Source: Nitrospirota bacterium (GTDB lineage: Bacteria; Nitrospirota; Thermodesulfovibrionia; Thermodesulfovibrionales; UBA1546). Taken from it: a DNA stretch of 51,855 nucleotides. Position 1 is the first letter of the stretch; each line of letters begins with the position of its first letter. Position numbers and translations under genes: made by a program. The notes under the pieces are model-generated. The model was not told the DNA's origin and made no database searches. It saw nothing but the letters and a program-made list of their open reading frames with translations. Below, in pieces: positions 8,936 to 16,346 of the stretch. The DNA is taken from NCBI GenBank assembly GCA_016208915.1, contig JACQXE010000017.1, positions 1 through 51,855 on the forward strand, read 5' to 3'.

Positions 8936-10141
8936 CTACCTTAGTTCTATGAATATTTCAAATATCCTGCCGTTTTCCATTGTGACGATAAGCTTCCACT
9001 TCCCAGCTGAAAGCTGTTTGGTGTCAAGGTTGTAGATGTAGAGCTTATCATATCCGTCATATCTGAATTCATTGCCATTGTTTGAGTCCCCTGAAGAAGT
9101 GGCAGGAATCGGCAGCCCTGCAGGTTCGTCTCCTATATATTGTTGCAGCGTGAGCCATCCCTTGCCATTATATCCAAAATTGCCGTTTCCATCTTTGAGC
9201 TGGAATTTTACAGGGACTGTTCTTCCAAGTTTAAAAACACTGCTTCCGTCATTAGTTATCGGAGGAAGGAATCCCATGAACTGGTAAGAGGCAGGCGTTA
9301 TCTCAACTGTAACAAGGTGTGTAGTGCCCCAATTGCCTAAAGCATCTTGCCCTCGAATGTAGATTGTATGTCTTGAGCCATTTACCCAAGAAGAGGAATT
9401 GACCGATGCGATCACTTGCTCTGAGGGGTTATCGTAAATGCCGTCGAGTGGCTCCATAGCAGTACCAAACCCATTTCCAGGATCGGTATCTACGAAATAT
9501 TCTGCACTTTGAATATTGCTATTGCCACTTATCGAGTCATCTATTGTTGCTGTCAGGGTAACATTTGTCGTCCCCTCCGGAATGAATGCATGCACAGTTC
9601 CGTCAACCTGAGCATTCAACGCAATCGGGCCAACAATATCTCCATATGCGAAGTTCATCTCAGGAATGATCTGACTTCCGGATGTATCTAAAACAAGGTC
9701 GGCAAAGCCTGTCTCATTAAGAATGGGGTCAACTATGATTATCCTTGCCTTTTCACCTGCGCGCCAGATGCTCGCAAAATTCCCGGCCTCAAACCACAGC
9801 CAGCCCTGAGATAATGAGTCAAGCCCATATCCGCAGCCCACTGAATACTTATCAAGTATCTCCTGAGGGCGTTCGGGTATATAGGCATAGATATCAATAT
9901 TGCTTTTATCTGAAGGCAAACCATCTGCATCCAATACGTTACCGTAGATAATGTGAGGCGTACCAAAGGTAGCTGATGCAGTGCTGTTTAAGAAAAAGAG
10001 CATTATGATGCTTAGAAGAAGCTGAAAGAAAAGACTGCATCTCCTCGCAGGACTTAGTCTATACCAATATTGTTTCGATCTACCCCCTGTTATCTTCATG
10101 GCGCTCCATTTTTGTTGGTTAATAGTTTCTTTGTTTTTCAT
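8936..10141 (-). CDS. Exported protein with C-terminal PxKF domain
   Basis: This 401-residue protein has an extended N-terminus before a signal-like hydrophobic stretch (FFQLLLSIIMLFFLNSTASA, about residues 38-57). An Ig-like middle part follows (SIQSAEYFVDTDP style repeats; SSSWVNGSRHTIYIRGQDALGNWG). The C-terminal PxKF domain (about 285-401) has its signature GRTVPVKFQLKDGNG and the closing LSAGKWKLIV. The start could also be the ATG at residue 15; both have weak ribosome-binding sites. It ends five bases before the large Rhs gene, on the same strand, so the two are probably cotranscribed. The domain set suggests a surface or extracellular structural protein; no enzyme motif is visible. Confidence 0.75.
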   Translation of the reverse strand: MKNKETINQQKWSAMKITGGRSKQYWYRLSPARRCSLFFQLLLSIIMLFFLNSTASATFGTPHIIYGNVLDADGLPSDKSNIDIYAYIPERPQEILDKYSVGCGYGLDSLSQGWLWFEAGNFASIWRAGEKARIIIVDPILNETGFADLVLDTSGSQIIPEMNFAYGDIVGPIALNAQVDGTVHAFIPEGTTNVTLTATIDDSISGNSNIQSAEYFVDTDPGNGFGTAMEPLDGIYDNPSEQVIASVNSSSWVNGSRHTIYIRGQDALGNWGTTHLVTVEITPASYQFMGFLPPITNDGSSVFKLGRTVPVKFQLKDGNGNFGYNGKGWLTLQQYIGDEPAGLPIPATSSGDSNNGNEFRYDGYDKLYIYNLDTKQLSAGKWKLIVTMENGRIFEIFIELR

Positions 10142-10175
10142 GCTCTTCCAATGAATCTTTATTGTCTCTCACTCA

Positions 10176-11465
10176 TTACTTCATGGCCTTTGCCAGCATC
10201 ATTTCTGCTGGTATCTCTTTGCCAGATTCTGTTATATATGTAACCTCTGATCCACCGCCCATTTTAGTTGCCACTCTCACCTTCTCTATCTTCTCGTCTT
10301 CCCAGTACATCGCTGTCTGGACGGTAAAGGTTGCCTGTGCAGTTAAGAGAGTAAAGTAATTCGCTGTTGGGATATTGATATTCACCGATGCGGTAGATGA
10401 AGATAATGATCCGCTGAGCGCCCCTGTCACTTTTGAAGAACTGCCAAGCTGTGGAGACACAGAAACTGTTATAGTAGTGCCGACAGGTATATTCGTTGCG
10501 GAAACTGTGACTGTTACGGGATTTGTCGTAGTAGATGGCAGCAGCACATCTATCTGAGAATAAGAGCCTTTTGGATTGTCAGGTACGTTTATGCCTCCGA
10601 TGGATGTTATTTTGAGCGTAGGCATATTAGAAATAAAAACACTGCCGGGCAGCCCAAAAGAGTATGAGGGGTTTGTAGTAAATGAAAAAGTTCTTATATC
10701 TGCTTCGATCCTGATACGACCAGCGCCACCGTAATTACCACCCTTTGCATTAATAGAACCGTTGCCGGTTATTGTATTCGCCATGAGTTTTACTGCACCT
10801 CCGCTTCCACCGCCACCATAATTATAACCATTTCCTCCATTTGCTGTTATAGTGCCATTATTAAGCGTAATAGTTCCTGATGATGCTATAAGTATGGCGC
10901 CCCCGCCCCCGCCGCCGCCTGCGCTATATGCCGAGCCTCCACCACCTGAACCGCCGATAAGAGGTATCAAGCTCGCATTTCCATAAGTAGAACCACCAGC
11001 GCCATGACTGGCTCCAGCTGAACCTCCGGCAGTTGCAAAACCACCTCCGCCACCATATGGGTAACTAGTATTAGGACCGCCGCCGCCACCACCAGGGCCT
11101 AAACCGCTTCCACTTGCTTGTGTACCTCCATAGCCCCCATCAAATCCGCCTGTACCTCCAGCGCCAGGAGGCCAAGAAGTTGATGCTTGACCATCAACAT
11201 TGATCGTGCCTGAGATTGTTACATTCCCTGTTGCAAGCATATAAACAGGGGTATTTGCAGCATTCTTCTTGAAAGTGACTGTTACCCCTGATGGGATGTT
11301 CACTGTCGTATAGTTCAATATACCGTCTGCTGGAAGGTCAACTACTGTGTTTGCTGTTGGATTGAATGCACCGAGCGCGCCTGTGCTTCCACTGTTAAAA
11401 GCTGCATGGACATTTCCTGAAAAGAGCAGTAATGTAATAGACATCAGAAGAAATATTTTTTTCAT
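10176..11465 (-). CDS. Glycine-rich exported protein
   Basis: This 429-residue protein has a clean signal peptide (residues 1-21, MKKIFLLMSITLLLFSGNVHA). A short beta-rich stretch (SGVTVTFKKNAANTPVYMLA) resembles the start of right-handed beta-helix or filamentous surface proteins. A long glycine-rich domain (about 95-250) follows, with runs such as GPGGGGGGP and SAGGGGGGGAIL, then a beta-sandwich-like region rich in Thr and Val. The C-terminus (EDEKIEKVRVATKMGGGSEV) is charged. An AAGGAGGAG ribosome-binding site precedes the ATG. Repeat NGTITANGGNG-type elements suggest a stacked structure. I infer an extracellular or outer-surface protein of the same island as the Rhs toxins; no enzymatic function can be assigned. 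Confidence 0.7.
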   Translation of the reverse strand: MKKIFLLMSITLLLFSGNVHAAFNSGSTGALGAFNPTANTVVDLPADGILNYTTVNIPSGVTVTFKKNAANTPVYMLATGNVTISGTINVDGQASTSWPPGAGGTGGFDGGYGGTQASGSGLGPGGGGGGPNTSYPYGGGGGFATAGGSAGASHGAGGSTYGNASLIPLIGGSGGGGSAYSAGGGGGGGAILIASSGTITLNNGTITANGGNGYNYGGGGSGGAVKLMANTITGNGSINAKGGNYGGAGRIRIEADIRTFSFTTNPSYSFGLPGSVFISNMPTLKITSIGGINVPDNPKGSYSQIDVLLPSTTTNPVTVTVSATNIPVGTTITVSVSPQLGSSSKVTGALSGSLSSSTASVNINIPTANYFTLLTAQATFTVQTAMYWEDEKIEKVRVATKMGGGSEVTYITESGKEIPAEMMLAKAMK

Positions 11466-11539
11466 TTGAATCTCCTCCTTTTTGTTGATAATCTGTAATG
11501 TCTTTTCTTCATTATTTTTCTCGCCATAATCCTTATTAT

Positions 11540-12505
11540 TTAAAGACTTATTTGTGTACTCACCGAGGGTGATACAGTTATTTCATCGCCCGAAGACGTC
11601 TCTATATATGCACTTACTGACTGCGAAGTTGTTGAGCCATCGCCCGAAGACGTCTCTATATACGTACTTACTGCTGGGGAAACAGATGCCGCATCTTTTG
11701 AAGATACTGTATCTATATAAATGCTGACAGGAGATGCAAGCAGCGAAGTCCCATTCCCAAACACTGTTATCATAACTTCTCTGATTGAGATTTCAATTGT
11801 CCCATATCCTTCCTTTAATCCATCTATTGTTACATCTACGTTGCCTCCTGCAGGGATAGTAATTGAAGACGGAACTTTTATGATGTCTGGATTTTTGTTA
11901 ATAACTTTTACATTGAAATCTTTCATTGCTGGGGGAATGAGATTCGCAGATAGATTTGCTGTGCTTGCAATAAATAATGCGGTCGAATTTGGGACAATGT
12001 TGACTTCATGGAGGTTAATAGATATGCTGGCTGAGCCGTATGAAGTTGTGACTGTCAGATTGGACTGGCCTATTTATGCAGTGCTTGCTACTGATAATAC
12101 AATATTAACTTTTGTGTTTAAGGCTGCAATGAATTTGACTGTTACATTCGGATTATCAGTTGTGACACTGCTTGTTGTAAGGAGATTCTGGCCTGTGATC
12201 ATTACATTGAAAGTTGAGCCGATAAGAAAGATATCAGGGTCTATGCCTGAAAGAACCGGAGGCGAGGCTTTAGGGGCGCTGTTCTCTCTGCTGATGGATA
12301 AGAGGTTTCCCACTTCGTCATATTGATATAAAAGCCTCTCATTGCCTTTTGTAACCCTTGCCAGCCGACCTGCATCATCATAAAGGTAATCAACAGAATC
12401 ACCAAAGGACAATGGAGAACTGATTATTATTTGAAAAATAGAAATGAAGATTATTGTTAAAAAGCCCTCAAACCGTTTCAAAGCCCCCCCATTTATGGAA
12501 AACAT
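11540..12505 (-). pseudogene. YD-repeat/TIG-domain secreted protein interrupted by one stop codon
   Basis: Residues 1-143 carry a signal-like helix, one YD repeat (YLYDDAGRLARVTKGNERL, YQYDEVGNLLSIS) and an IPT/TIG domain (LSGIDPDIFLIGSTFNVMIT). They end at a TAA at 12074-12076. The same frame continues without further stops: IGQSNLTVTTSYGSASISIN, then a homologous Ig-like module, down to a stop at 11540. The second half begins with an internal ATG (11926) but has no own signal peptide. A single base change (for example CAA to TAA) would explain the break, so this was one protein of about 320 residues. The C-terminus has an 18-residue repeat (YIETSSGD) encoded by a 54-base period. It may be a pseudogene, a sequencing error, or two fragments. 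Confidence 0.7.
11585..11662. repeat. 54-bp period direct repeat in the YD/TIG pseudogene
   Basis: A 24-base unit starting ATCGCCCGAAGACGTCTC occurs identically at 11585-11608 and 11639-11662, with a degenerate third copy near 11700. It encodes the repeated peptide YIETSSGD in frame on the minus strand. Confidence 0.8.
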
Positions 12506-12551
12506 TTATACAGCGGCAAAAATAATATTGCATTCTTAATAATAAAAGTCA

Positions 12552-12577
12552 AGCAAAAAATTTATAAATTTTTTGCT
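12552..12577. promoter_or_regulatory. Perfect 26-bp AT-rich palindrome
   Basis: The arm AGCAAAAAATTTA (12552-12564) is followed immediately by its exact reverse complement. It lies in the 139-base gap between the JAMM gene and the YD/TIG gene, both on the minus strand. It could be a terminator for the JAMM gene or an operator for the YD/TIG gene; the sequence does not decide. Confidence 0.5.
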
Positions 12578-12644
12578 GTAATACAAAAAATAGTTTTAAC
12601 TAATCAGGAGTCAGCTTGAGGGGTATTGCACCTGATCACAATCT

Positions 12645-13052
12645 TTAAATCTTCACAACAATCCCAATCTCCTTTATCTCCCCTTCCCTTATCTCAAATC
12701 CCTTCACAACCGGCTTGTTCTCAATGAGACTAACAATCACATAAACAGCATCCTCATAAAAGGCAAGGCGCATATCCTTTGCAGACGGATATGCAGGGGA
12801 TAACGGGTGCGAATGAAAAATCGCAAGCATTGATATATTATTCTCCCTTATGTCTTTCATCACCTTAAACTGTTCCTTGGAATCCATGAAGTAACTCACA
12901 GAAGAGTTTTCGATATTTGTCATTCTATAGATCTTCGATGTCTCATTGCCCTTTCCTGCAAGAATACCGCACGCCTCATTTGGATATTTTTCTCTGCAAT
13001 GAGAAATCATTTCATCAAATATGCTTTTTGATATAAAAAGTTTATCTAACAT
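12645..13052 (-). CDS. JAMM/MPN+ metalloprotease (Mov34/Mec-like)
   Basis: This 135-residue single-domain protein of the bacterial JAMM family has the zinc motif complete: an upstream Glu (NEACGILAG), then HSHPLSPAYPSAKD, giving the His-x-His and the distal Asp, with the Ser of SPAYPS. Length and order match Mec/RadC-unrelated MPN+ proteins, which cleave isopeptide or peptide bonds at the C-terminus of ubiquitin-like sulfur carriers (ThiS/MoaD/CysO type). No sulfur carrier, E1-like enzyme or cysteine synthase is next to it here, so the substrate is open. It is separated from the island by an AT-rich palindrome and from the cytochrome gene by a 440-base repeat-rich gap. Confidence 0.8.
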   Translation of the reverse strand: MLDKLFISKSIFDEMISHCREKYPNEACGILAGKGNETSKIYRMTNIENSSVSYFMDSKEQFKVMKDIRENNISMLAIFHSHPLSPAYPSAKDMRLAFYEDAVYVIVSLIENKPVVKGFEIREGEIKEIGIVVKI

Positions 13053-13112
13053 TAGGTTTATTGTCTCAAATAGAATCTAAAATAATCAAGGCAGTTTAAA
13101 AGCTAAGCAGGA

Positions 13113-13238
13113 GACAGGATATAGCATTTTCGCTTTCGCCTCGGCGAATCCTCGGTGTCTCCTCGGCGACCCGCCTGAGGCGGACATTTTCGGTCGGAAT
13201 ATCGGCAAAATAATGCCGCTCAAATACTATATCCTGTC
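13113..13238. repeat. MITE-like element with about 17-bp terminal inverted repeats
   Basis: GACAGGATATAGCATTT (13113-13129) is matched by the inverted copy AAATACTATATCCTGTC (13222-13238), 16 of 17 paired, and the similarity extends outward into CAGG/CCTG. The 92-base interior is GC-richer than its surroundings and contains a smaller hairpin (CCGCCTGAGGCGG, 13171-13183). No open reading frame is inside. It looks like a non-autonomous mobile repeat or a large structured RNA element in the gap 13053-13492. Confidence 0.55.
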
Positions 13239-13284
13239 CTGTACCTTGTTACCAGGAAAATAAGAGACCGAAGAATCCCTGTTT

Positions 13285-13400
13285 TGTCACCCTGAACTCG
13301 TTTCAGGGTCTCCTAACCTGTTATTTTATAAGATGCTGAAACAAGCTTCTGAAGAGATTCTGAATCAAGTTCAGAATGACTTTCAGGGTTCAGCATGACA
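13285..13400. repeat. Cluster of TTCAGGGT/AGTTCAGAATGAC-type palindromic repeats
   Basis: ACCCTGAACTCGTTTCAGGGT (13289-13309) forms an 8-bp hairpin. It is followed by GATGCTGAAACAAG, TCAAGTTCAGAATGAC and GGGTTCAGCATGACA, which pair with each other in several ways. This is a common class of dispersed repeat. Together with the element at 13113-13238 it fills the gene-free stretch 13053-13492; no coding potential is seen there. Confidence 0.6.
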
Positions 13401-13445
13401 TTTCTAATGATAGTACTCCTTTTTTCCAGGGCTCTCAAATTGAAG

Positions 13446-13487
13446 ATTAAATCAGAGGGGCAGCATCAGCTGCCCCTCTGATTTAAT
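13446..13487 (-). terminator. 19-bp perfect hairpin after the cytochrome gene
   Basis: Arms 13446-13464 and 13469-13487 are exact reverse complements (core AGAGGGGCAGC/GCTGCCCCTCT) with a four-base loop ATCA. It lies six bases beyond the stop codon of the cytochrome gene. There is no strong U-run directly after the stem, so it may act as a terminator or protect the mRNA 3' end. Confidence 0.65.
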
Positions 13488-13492
13488 TCAGT

Positions 13493-14791
13493 TTACTTTC
13501 CAGTTTTACTAATGCTTACCTTCTTTGAAAACTTATTCCAAAGGAATCCATCAGCCTCTTTTGTGCCATATGGCATATACCAGAGTTCAACATCTATGGT
13601 CATCTCATGAGCGAGAAATTTCCTTACTGTCTTATCTCCCTCTTTCACATCCTCAAAAGGGAAATTAATCTCGAATTTCTCCGAAACGGTTTTATGCGGC
13701 GGCAGGCTTGAATCGCGGACTATTCCGCTCTTCTCATAAGGTCCCCTGCCCGTCCTATCTCCACGGCCAAGCTGCTGGGGTATTGGCATGTATATCCTTG
13801 ACTGCTTGAAAAGCTCTTTTCCTTCAGGTGTCTTTGCGGTCACTTCCAGGACCACTCTGTTCGGAGTTGGTCAGCCGTCAGGGATTGCATGACCAGCATT
13901 ATTGGTCAATTCAACCTTTACAAATGCCTGCGGTATTATCTTAGAGCCGTCCCTCCAATAATGGCCGTAGGCTTCGACATCAAAGTCTATAGCCATTTTT
14001 GCCATTTCAGGTGATCTGTAACTCTGCATATTATGGCCGAGCTTGCTCTTCTGGATATGGCATTCCTGGCAAGTTTCAGTGCCGCCCTCTGCCCTGTATG
14101 ACCAAAGATAGCTTCCATAAAGAGTTGCGCATTGAGTGGGGTTTTCGAGTTCAAAATTAGGCCCGAGGCCATGACACTGCCCGCATAATATGGACTCCTT
14201 CATAATCTTGCTCTCTTTCATTACCGGATGAGAAGGGTCTGAATGATCGCCGCTCTTGGCGCCATAAACAGCATTATTTTCAGGATATCCATCAGTCCAT
14301 TTGTGAATTATTGCATTTCTGTTATGGCATATAAGACAGCCTATGTTCAGTTTCTGGAGGTTTTTTGATGCATCATCACCTATCTCTTTAAAAGCATAGA
14401 GGTTTTTGACAATTTCATAGGCAACGCTGTCTTCAGACTCTATAAGCTGAGGCAGATGACACTTGGCGCATATCATAAAGTGTTTAATCTTAACATCTTC
14501 TGATTTTTTTACCCCTGAGTTTGGCCATTCCTTCAATCCGTTTTCTATTGTGGTTTTAAAAGTTGCAGCAGTCCTGCCGACAGAGACAACCCCAAAGATT
14601 GATCTGGCGTGCAGTGATTTTTCCCACTGTTCGTAGATATCAGGATGACACTCCTTGCAGGAATTTGAGTCGTACATTGCTGCAAGTTCATCTATAGTTT
14701 TTACCTTTTTCTTGGCTTCGGTCTGATCTCCATAGGAACTCAGCGGCAATATCATTAATATTAAGACTAAAATAAATCTCAAAAAGCACAT
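13493..14791 (-). CDS. Five-heme cytochrome c with in-frame TGA (possible selenoprotein)
   Basis: Read through the TGA at 13871-13873 this is a 432-residue exported protein: signal peptide (residues 1-21), five CXXCH heme sites (Cys 45, 108, 152, 203, 241) and a C-terminal beta-rich domain without hemes. The frame before the TGA ends AGHAIPDG and continues PTPNRVVLEV directly after it, without frame change or loss. A short GHxIPDG-x-P stretch with Cys at x is what I would expect in relatives, so TGA would replace Cys by selenocysteine at residue 307. A SECIS-like hairpin follows at the right distance. The protein probably carries electrons in the periplasm. Alternatives are a nonsense mutation or a sequencing error. 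Confidence 0.75.
13836..13855 (-). promoter_or_regulatory. Candidate bacterial SECIS hairpin
   Basis: Fifteen bases after the TGA the mRNA can fold GUGGUC-CU / AG-U-GACCGC (one bulged U) with apical loop GGA; the loop begins 23 bases after the TGA. Bacterial SECIS elements have an apical loop starting roughly 16-37 bases after UGA with G near its start, which this meets. A competing stem (13850-13872) can also form, so this is a candidate only. Confidence 0.45.
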
Positions 14792-14850
14792 CGTCTCTCC
14801 TTTCTGGTAATTAAATTCATATCAGCTAAGACTCATATTTGCTATAAATA

Positions 14851-15330
14851 TCACCTTAAAACATTATCGGGAGATTGTAATGTTAATTTAAGCAGTCGTA
14901 TTTTTTCAAGGGTGTCCTTATAGATTTCTTTTTTTGAGGGATTTAGCTCGCTTGCTTTAAGAGCAAGCGCTTCTGCATAATCAAGGTTTTCTTTTTTTGT
15001 ATAGTAAAGCCATGCGAGATTATTATATGCGTCAGCAATCCCCGGATCTTTTTTTATTGCCTTTTTATAGCAGGCTTCTGCTTCCTCGAGTTCGTTTTTC
15101 TTAAAGTAGATATTGCCCATGTAAAGATGAGCTATCACGAGTTTTTTGGCTGCTGCCTTATATTCCTTCAGGGCGCTATCCAGTTCTCCGTTGTTCTCAT
15201 ATGCAACGCCAAGATTAATATGCTCCTCAGGGCTAAGCGGATCATCGAGTACAATAATCCTTGGCAAAGCGCAGCTGGACAACAGTGAACAGTGAATAGT
15301 GAACAGTGAATAGATAAAAAAATACATCAT
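14851..15330 (-). CDS. TPR lipoprotein
   Basis: The protein has about 159 residues if started at the ATG at 15330; an upstream ATG at 15414 would overlap the previous gene by 46 bases and run through a repeat. The N-terminus is a lipoprotein signal (FTIHCSLLSSC lipobox), followed by three to four TPR units: LGVAYENNGELDSALKEYKA, YMGNIYFKKNELEEAEACYK, YNNLAWLYYTKKENLDYAEA. TPR lipoproteins commonly scaffold envelope assemblies. It lies last in a three-gene set with PA2778- and PA2779-type proteins behind the secretin gene. Its signal peptide is partly encoded by a dispersed repeat. Confidence 0.75.
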   Translation of the reverse strand: MMYFFIYSLFTIHCSLLSSCALPRIIVLDDPLSPEEHINLGVAYENNGELDSALKEYKAAAKKLVIAHLYMGNIYFKKNELEEAEACYKKAIKKDPGIADAYNNLAWLYYTKKENLDYAEALALKASELNPSKKEIYKDTLEKIRLLKLTLQSPDNVLR

Positions 15331-15371
15331 CTTTTTCTTTAAACTGTTCACTGAATACTGTTCACTATTCA
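15281..15371. repeat. Inverted GTGAACAGTGAATAG repeats over a gene start
   Basis: Tandem units of AACAGTGAACAGTGAATAG (15281-15313) are matched in inverted orientation by AACTGTTCACTGAATACTG and TTCACTATTCACT (15342-15371), with a spacer of about 28 bases. The element overlaps the 3' end of the PA2778-type gene and codes for the signal peptide of the TPR lipoprotein (YSLFTIHCSL). Confidence 0.75.
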
Positions 15372-15911
15372 CTTTCTTTTTAAAAGCAAGGTCCAGAATT
15401 TTGTTCTCTCCCATGCTTTTACAAAATCCTCTTTTGGAATAAACTTCTCTTTTTCTTTCCCTGAATTTACTATCACGCCATGCTCATTATAGCCGATAAT
15501 AACCATAAAATGATTTTCCTGCAACACCCAAATCCCATAATCAACAAGGACTATAAGCGGGTAACCTTCATCTATGTTGCGCCGGAGATCATACATGTTG
15601 CCCTGATAGCGTTCTGAAACCAGTCCTTTTTTCTCAGGATAGAGAATCACGTCGAAATCAGGAGTGCCTTTTGCAGATTTGCTGTATATTTCTTCGGCAA
15701 TAATGTCAGGGGTAATATTGACTCCCCAGTAGTTCATTACGCCGGCGAGGGATGCAGGACCACATTGATATTTTTCCTGAGCATAGAACGGAACATCAAC
15801 AATAATTCGGTTATTTTCAGATGGAGGGAGTTGGTAAAGAGTAGCACATCCGGATAAGAAGAGCACAAAAGACAAAACAAGGGACGAAGGACAGAAGGTT
15901 ATCCTGTTCAT
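15369..15911 (-). CDS. PA2778-family C39-like cysteine peptidase, lipoprotein
   Basis: About 180 residues starting at MNRITF; the ATG has a GGAAGAAGG site upstream, better than the ATG seven codons earlier. The protein has a lipobox (LFLSGC), then a peptidase C39-like fold with the catalytic Cys in YQCGPASLAGVMNYWG, His in ENHFMVIIGY and a polar third residue in VIVNSGKE. C39 peptidases usually cleave after double-glycine leaders. This lipid-anchored family is a stand-alone version whose substrate is unknown. It is followed by a TPR lipoprotein and preceded by a PA2779-type membrane protein, a combination conserved in Pseudomonas (PA2778/PA2779). The C-terminus encodes part of a dispersed repeat. 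Confidence 0.8.
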   Translation of the reverse strand: MNRITFCPSSLVLSFVLFLSGCATLYQLPPSENNRIIVDVPFYAQEKYQCGPASLAGVMNYWGVNITPDIIAEEIYSKSAKGTPDFDVILYPEKKGLVSERYQGNMYDLRRNIDEGYPLIVLVDYGIWVLQENHFMVIIGYNEHGVIVNSGKEKEKFIPKEDFVKAWERTKFWTLLLKRK

Positions 15912-15941
15912 AACAATGCCTTCTTCCTTCATCCCTTATTC

Positions 15942-16346
15942 CTATTTTGTAACTATGACCCTGTGGCCGGTAAGCTGCAGCAATAAAACAACAAGCAGGG
16001 CTATTACAAGCAACGCAATTATCACGCCAAGGGCATCGCCTTTTCCTATCTTCAGATCATCTACCTGCAGGGCTAACTTGTGAACCTGCTGGTCGCTCAG
16101 ATTATCAAGTCTCTTACTTATATCACCCTTTGTCAGGCCGAACTTTTCAAGTCTGTCACCGACCATCTTCATCTCGATTACCTTCTGTATCTTTTCAATG
16201 TCAGTAGCCCTATCCATCTGTGACATCGCAATCACCCCTGAAGGTGCAAGACCTGCCTCACCCTTTGGCGCAATGCCGATTATAAACATTGCAATAATTA
16301 GATACCACGAAATATGCCTTACGAATGGTATTCTCACCCTATTCAC
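15942..16346 (-). CDS. PA2779-family membrane protein
   Basis: This 134-residue protein has an N-terminal hydrophobic segment (residues 13-28, WYLIIAMFIIGIAP), a helical charged middle (DRATDIEKIQKVIEMKMVGDRLEKFG, LSDQQVHKLALQVDDLKIG) and a C-terminal transmembrane segment (LGVIIALLVIALLVVLLLQL). The spacing and the LTxGDISxRLDxLSDxQ motif match the PA2779 (DUF6627) family. Its start overlaps the end of the secretin gene by eight bases, so translation is likely coupled. Function of the family is unknown; the position suggests a role in the envelope together with the peptidase and TPR lipoprotein. Confidence 0.75.
   Translation of the reverse strand: MNRVRIPFVRHISWYLIIAMFIIGIAPKGEAGLAPSGVIAMSQMDRATDIEKIQKVIEMKMVGDRLEKFGLTKGDISKRLDNLSDQQVHKLALQVDDLKIGKGDALGVIIALLVIALLVVLLLQLTGHRVIVTK

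Noticed and set aside
10700-11170. Short GGN-rich direct repeats, at first sight array-like
   Set aside because: They are codons of the glycine-rich protein, irregular in length and without equal spacers, so not a CRISPR array.
12074-12076. Stop codon of the YD/TIG gene as recoding site
   Set aside because: It is TAA, not TGA or TAG, and no recoding signal is visible; a nonsense change or error is simpler.
11721-12326. Plus-strand open frame of 201 codons
   Set aside because: It is antisense to the YD/TIG gene, whose minus-strand frame has domain matches; no ribosome-binding site or family motif on the plus strand.
13850-13872. Hairpin GACCA-A-CUC / GAGUGGUC starting at the TGA itself
   Set aside because: Its loop lies only about nine bases after the TGA, too close for a typical SECIS, and it has no U-run for a terminator; recorded only as a competitor of the candidate SECIS fold.
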